In this document: one piece after another, positions 60,111 to 64,000 of the stretch
How positions within the stretch are numbered: position 1 is the stretch's first letter
How the letters are laid out: each line of letters begins with the position of its first letter
DNA from: UBA3478 sp036782715
GTDB taxonomy: Bacteria > Bacteroidota > Bacteroidia > Flavobacteriales > Flavobacteriaceae
NCBI GenBank assembly: GCA_036782715.1
Contig: DAIPYN010000001.1
Span: 1 to 64,000 of the forward strand
Direction of reading: 5' to 3'
Length of the DNA: 64,000 nucleotides
Made by a program: the position numbers and the translations under genes
Notes under the pieces: model-generated
The model's input: the letters and a program-made list of their open reading frames with translations, nothing else
What the model was told of the DNA's origin: nothing
Database searches by the model: none

Positions 60111-62069
60111 ATGAGTTTTGAATTAGAAAACATCAATTTTGACTTACCAAAGCATAAAAGCAATGTAATTAAGGTCATTGGTATTGGTGGTGGAGGAAGT
60201 AACGCTGTCAACTACATGTACCGGGAAGGGATCAAAGGAGTTGACTTTGTGATCTGTAATACCGACCGTCAAGCACTTGAAAATAGCCCGGTGCCAAATA
60301 AAATTCAGTTAGGCCTGAATCTTACCGAAGGTCTTGGTGCTGGTGCAAATCCAGAGATTGGTGAACAGGCTGCTTTGGAGTCATTAGAGGAGTTAAAAGG
60401 CCTTTTGCAGCAGCAAACTAAAATGGTTTTCATTACTGCAGGTATGGGTGGTGGAACCGGAACGGGTGCGGCGCCAATTATTGCTGGTTTAGCTAAGGAG
60501 ATGGGTATTCTTACCGTGGGTATCGTAACTATTCCTTTCAAATTCGAAGGAAACACTCGTTATACTCAAGCTCAAAAGGGATTAGATAAATTACGTGAGA
60601 GTGTAGATTCACTAATCGTCATTAATAACAATAAGCTCCGTGAAATTTACGGTAATCTTGGGTTCAAATCAGGTTTTAGTAAAGCCGATGAAGTACTCGC
60701 CACTGCAGCGAAAGGAATTGCAGAGGTAATTACTCATCATTACTTGCAGAACATTGACCTTAGAGACGCAAAGACCGTATTGTCAAATAGCGGAACCGCA
60801 ATCATGGGAGCTGCGGTTACCTCTGGTGCAGATCGTGCACGCATCGCTATCGAATCGGCACTTGACAGCCCATTACTCAATGATAATAAAATCAAAGGTG
60901 CGAAGAATGTGTTACTACTCATCGTCTCAGGTACCGATGAAATTACCCTTGACGAGATTGGAGAGATTAACGATCATATTCAATCTGAAGCTGGTTATAA
61001 TGCCGATATCATTATGGGGGTAGGTGAAGATGAGTCTTTAGGTGATGCCATTTCTGTGACTGTTATAGCAACAGGTTTTGATACCGATCAGCAAGATTAT
61101 ATTGTTACCCACCAAACGCAACGAATCATTCACTCTTTAGATGGGGAATCAAAAGCAGTAAATGATCAAACGTTAGGTTTTGACACTTCTGAAAACATTC
61201 GTTCGATTGAGGTAAATAACCCTGAATTGGTAATTCCTAAGACTGAGGTAAACGAAGAGCCTTCGAAAACGGTGTTTCAATTAGAAGAGGAGTCAGAAAT
61301 TGAAGAGGAAATGAGCTTTTCATTGGAGGTATCAGAGGATCGTTTTGAAGAAAATATTCCAGAGGCTGTAGAGGAGAATCCTTTAATCAGTACTTCTGAT
61401 CTAATTCGTGATATACCTGTCACTGCTGAGGTGATTGAATTTAACGTAGAGGATGATCTTGATGATGATTTTGTGATTGTTGATACTTCTGAATTGATTA
61501 AGGAGATTGAAGTTATCGATGCTGAAGTTGTAAGCCCTGCACGCCCTTCATTAGATCAGGATGACTTTTCATTTGAATTACCCTTAGTGACTGATGAGAC
61601 AGATAGCGAAGAGACCGCTCCAACTGTCGTATTTGATTTGTTCTCTGATACTGATGAAATTACATCGGTAGATACACCACAATCAGGTAATTCGACTCCA
61701 AAAGAATCGGAGGAAGAAATGGATTTTGTTCTTTCTACCAAAAAAGAGGTTAAGGTTCCTTCTAACTCTGTTCCTTCAGCTCAAACTGAGAATAATCCTT
61801 ACGAGATGAGTTTGAGTGAAACTGAAGAAATTCTTGCTGCTCGCAAGGAACAACGTATTCAGGCTTTCAAAAACTTTAATCATCAATTCAATAAGGGTTC
61901 TGTCAAATTGGATGAGATTGAACGTGTGCCAGCGTATAAACGTGCAGGCGTTGAATTTGACGAGGTGCCTGAAGGGTCTAAAGTTTCAAGAACTACTTTG
62001 AGTGAGGATCAAAACGGTGATACACAACTAAGAACGAATAATTCTTTTCTGCACGATAATGTAGACTAG
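60111..62069 (+). CDS. ftsZ: FtsZ, tubulin-like division ring protein, with long acidic linker
   Basis: A 652-residue GTPase, large even for Bacteroidota. The GTPase core (about 1-330) has GGGGSNAVN at 26-34 and the tubulin signature GGGTGTG at 113-119. A linker of roughly 270 mostly acidic residues follows, containing two related segments (TSDLIRDIPV near 428 and TSELIKEIEV near 459). The last part (RTNNSFLHDNVD) resembles the flavobacterial C-terminal peptide. The stop shares CTAG with the convergent receptor gene. Confidence 0.97.
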   Translation: MSFELENINFDLPKHKSNVIKVIGIGGGGSNAVNYMYREGIKGVDFVICNTDRQALENSPVPNKIQLGLNLTEGLGAGANPEIGEQAALESLEELKGLLQQQTKMVFITAGMGGGTGTGAAPIIAGLAKEMGILTVGIVTIPFKFEGNTRYTQAQKGLDKLRESVDSLIVINNNKLREIYGNLGFKSGFSKADEVLATAAKGIAEVITHHYLQNIDLRDAKTVLSNSGTAIMGAAVTSGADRARIAIESALDSPLLNDNKIKGAKNVLLLIVSGTDEITLDEIGEINDHIQSEAGYNADIIMGVGEDESLGDAISVTVIATGFDTDQQDYIVTHQTQRIIHSLDGESKAVNDQTLGFDTSENIRSIEVNNPELVIPKTEVNEEPSKTVFQLEEESEIEEEMSFSLEVSEDRFEENIPEAVEENPLISTSDLIRDIPVTAEVIEFNVEDDLDDDFVIVDTSELIKEIEVIDAEVVSPARPSLDQDDFSFELPLVTDETDSEETAPTVVFDLFSDTDEITSVDTPQSGNSTPKESEEEMDFVLSTKKEVKVPSNSVPSAQTENNPYEMSLSETEEILAARKEQRIQAFKNFNHQFNKGSVKLDEIERVPAYKRAGVEFDEVPEGSKVSRTTLSEDQNGDTQLRTNNSFLHDNVD

Positions 62070-64000
62070 AAATCGAAGACGAGCCCTATACTCGGTATAA
62101 ACTGCCCTTCACTTCTTGGTAATTCCTTGAGTTGTGAAGGGTTTTTTATTGAACCATCACTGTTTCGTGCTAATCCGTATTCGGGAGGTGTTGGATTGTC
62201 AGCCGATAATAAATTCTGAACTTCGATGAAAAGGTTGAAACTGCTTGATGTGAAATTCCATTTTTTATCAATTCGAAGATCGAGTTGAGAGAAGGGATCT
62301 AAAAGATAGTTCTCATTACCGAGTAAGTCATAGTCTAGTCGAAGGTCTGGGTAATTGGCTAGACTCAAGGTTTCGTCTATAGGAGCGTAAGGAGTTTTCC
62401 CATTATACCTGAACCTCGAACTGATTTCCCAATTTTTATTGAGTTTGTATCCGCCAGTAAAAGAGGCGAGATGACGGCTATCCCAAGTACTTCTTCTATA
62501 AATATTCGGGTCTAATCCACTGAATTCACTGAAGAAATAAGTATAAGAAAATAAGCCGTAGAAATTATTACTCAACTTTTGCTGATACAATAATTCTAGG
62601 CCATAGCTTCGCCCTTTACCACTACTTTCTACTTCTTCATTTCCCAATACCTCGAAACCGGCTCCTTTGTTGGCTAATGAAATCTCATCAAGAATCGAGA
62701 CTGGATAGTTACTGTAGGATTTTAGGAACCCTTCAATAGATAGTAAAGTAGTATTCCCAAAGTACTTCTTGATCCCTGCAGTTAAGTGATCAGATTGTAC
62801 ATAATTCAGGTTTTCGTTTACAAAGATTCCGACGCTTTGATAACCCAATTGGGTGTAGGTAGGTATTTTGAAATAACGCCCTACTCCTAAAGTTGCACTC
62901 AGATCTTCATTGAAATTATAGGTCAAAGCGGCTCTTGGGGAGATGTGGTCCAATAAATTATTTTTGGTAAAACTATCATCATCGAGGCGAAGCCCAAGTG
63001 TAAACTCCGTTTTCTCACCTAGGTTCCCACTAAGCTGAGTAAATAGACCATATTTAGAAAATTCAATAGCAGAAAAGAACGAATTATTGATTCGCTCAAT
63101 AGTTGTATTATTCTCATAATTCGATCGCTGCAGATTCATCCCATAGGCCCACTTTAGCTTTCCAAGATATCTTACTAGATCAAATCTCAATTTGGTTTCA
63201 GCCTCTAGTGACTCATTGATAAAATAGGCGCCACTCTCGTTTTCTGGATCGGTATACTGGGTAAATGTATTTTGTAACCGGTTGTGAGAAAGGCTAAGTG
63301 TGAATTTTCCTGGTTGAGATTTTAATTTATGTTGCCAACTTATTCCGGCAACATGAGTCCTTTGATCTATAAATGGAGCCTGTTCCAGTTGGGCGGTAGC
63401 TTCCTCGTCAAAGACCTCAGGTGCTTCTACACTGAAATCATCGATTGCCCCGATGCCGATGAGACTAATTGAATTATACTCATCGATGGTGTGATCTATC
63501 TTGTATTGATAATCCCAGTAGTCTGGACGGATAGGTAAACCAATAAGTTCAAACAAGAACTGTAGATAGCTTCTTCTTACCGACCCTATAAACGTGGTTT
63601 TCTCAGAAATTGGCCCGTCAAAGGTTAATGCCGTTTCACTAGCGCTCACCCGAATATTTCTATTCCATCCTTCGCTTGAACCCTTTCGCTGCTCAAATTG
63701 TAGTACACCTGAAAGTGCATTATCGTAGCGCGCATCAAAGGAAGAAGCGGATAAAGTGACGTTTTCTATGAAGGAAACATTAATCATTCCAACCGGTCCT
63801 CCAGCACTTCCTTGTGTACTGAAGTGATTGATATTAGGAATTTCAATGCCATCTAAATAATAAACACTCTCATTGGGTGCTCCACCTCTAATGATCAAAT
63901 CGTTACGAAATCCACCCACCGAAGGTGATACTCCAGGTAGTGTCTGGGCTACTTGCACCACATCGTTGTTTCCGCCCGGATAGGTAGCGAGCTCCACTGC
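62066..64000 (-). CDS. TonB-dependent outer-membrane receptor (5' end cut by window edge)
   Basis: At least 645 residues of a TonB-dependent transporter. The visible part opens in the plug domain (VVQVAQTLPGVSPSVGGFRN, LIIRGGAPNESVYYLDGIEI) and continues as a 22-strand type barrel ending in FIPSIGLVFDF with a terminal aromatic. The codons run in frame past the edge, so the GTG at 63997 is not the true start; a signal peptide and a carboxypeptidase-like N-terminal domain probably lie outside. The substrate is unknown; no SusD partner is visible. Confidence 0.92.
   Translation of the reverse strand, partial: AVELATYPGGNNDVVQVAQTLPGVSPSVGGFRNDLIIRGGAPNESVYYLDGIEIPNINHFSTQGSAGGPVGMINVSFIENVTLSASSFDARYDNALSGVLQFEQRKGSSEGWNRNIRVSASETALTFDGPISEKTTFIGSVRRSYLQFLFELIGLPIRPDYWDYQYKIDHTIDEYNSISLIGIGAIDDFSVEAPEVFDEEATAQLEQAPFIDQRTHVAGISWQHKLKSQPGKFTLSLSHNRLQNTFTQYTDPENESGAYFINESLEAETKLRFDLVRYLGKLKWAYGMNLQRSNYENNTTIERINNSFFSAIEFSKYGLFTQLSGNLGEKTEFTLGLRLDDDSFTKNNLLDHISPRAALTYNFNEDLSATLGVGRYFKIPTYTQLGYQSVGIFVNENLNYVQSDHLTAGIKKYFGNTTLLSIEGFLKSYSNYPVSILDEISLANKGAGFEVLGNEEVESSGKGRSYGLELLYQQKLSNNFYGLFSYTYFFSEFSGLDPNIYRRSTWDSRHLASFTGGYKLNKNWEISSRFRYNGKTPYAPIDETLSLANYPDLRLDYDLLGNENYLLDPFSQLDLRIDKKWNFTSSSFNLFIEVQNLLSADNPTPPEYGLARNSDGSIKNPSQLKELPRSEGQFIPSIGLVFDF

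Noticed and set aside
63997..64000. GTG at 63997 as start of the receptor
   Set aside because: The frame stays open to the edge and the protein would lack its signal peptide and begin inside the plug domain.
1..64000. tRNA, rRNA, CRISPR arrays, insertion sequences, prophage or defence islands
   Set aside because: I looked through all intergenic stretches and gene families and found none; the gene set is uniformly core.

Overview
The window is chromosomal DNA of a member of the Bacteroidota, most likely a marine-type Flavobacteriales. The signs are: upstream elements of the Bacteroidota type (TAnnTTTG, sometimes with an upstream TTG) and almost no Shine-Dalgarno sequences; a gliding-motility gene (gldC); a DUF6089 barrel protein; a FolK-deoxynucleoside kinase fusion; a DAHP synthase-chorismate mutase fusion; a primase without its zinc ligands; a large FtsZ with a long acidic linker; and a TonB-dependent receptor. 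One run of 100 N (28072-28171) inside the pyrophosphatase gene marks an assembly gap, so this is a draft or metagenome scaffold. The gene content is core housekeeping. I found no mobile element, CRISPR array, rRNA or tRNA. No gene-free stretch exceeds 300 bases; the two longest (30494-30710 and 31980-32197) are both filled by RNA regulators.

Layout. 1-8.7 kb: mutS (cut by the left edge), a SpoU methyltransferase, folK-dNK fusion, sppA, a queuosine-precursor transporter, DUF2797 and a GH3-family protein. 8.7-13.6 kb (minus): tig-clpP-clpX, then an esterase and pdxJ. 13.6-20.6 kb: a tight operon, CBS protein-nadK-DUF6089-uppS-bamA-skp-skp, closed by a strong terminator that touches the start codon of murI. 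21.4-26.4 kb (minus): etfB-etfA-bifunctional nuclease-nupC-thyA-folA. 26.5-29.8 kb: pdhB and hppA. 29.9-32 kb: a second deoxynucleoside kinase and metK behind a SAM-II riboswitch. 32-39 kb: an aromatic amino acid operon (pheA-aminotransferase-tyrA-aroF/CM-rsgA-dtd-mazG-aroA) preceded by a Phe/Tyr-rich 20-residue leader peptide and a terminator/antiterminator pair. 39-44 kb: queA-rlmN-polyprenyl synthase-dnaG. 44-47 kb: nadE, gldC, engB and a hydrolase. 47-62 kb: the division and cell-wall cluster mraZ-rsmH-ftsL-ftsI-murE-mraY-murD-ftsW-murG-murC-ftsQ-ftsA-ftsZ, with a four-repeat MraZ operator upstream. 62-64 kb: a TonB-dependent receptor cut by the right edge.

The best regulatory finds are the aromatic leader-peptide attenuator (32071-32192), the SAM-II riboswitch with nested downstream hairpins (30584-30703), the 10-bp-periodic MraZ box array (46865-46898), an interlocked divergent promoter pair between nadE and gldC, and a 24-bp near-perfect inverted repeat between etfBA and pdhB. 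The attenuator would tie the whole Phe/Tyr/chorismate operon, including D-tyrosyl-tRNA deacylase, to charging of tRNA-Phe and tRNA-Tyr.
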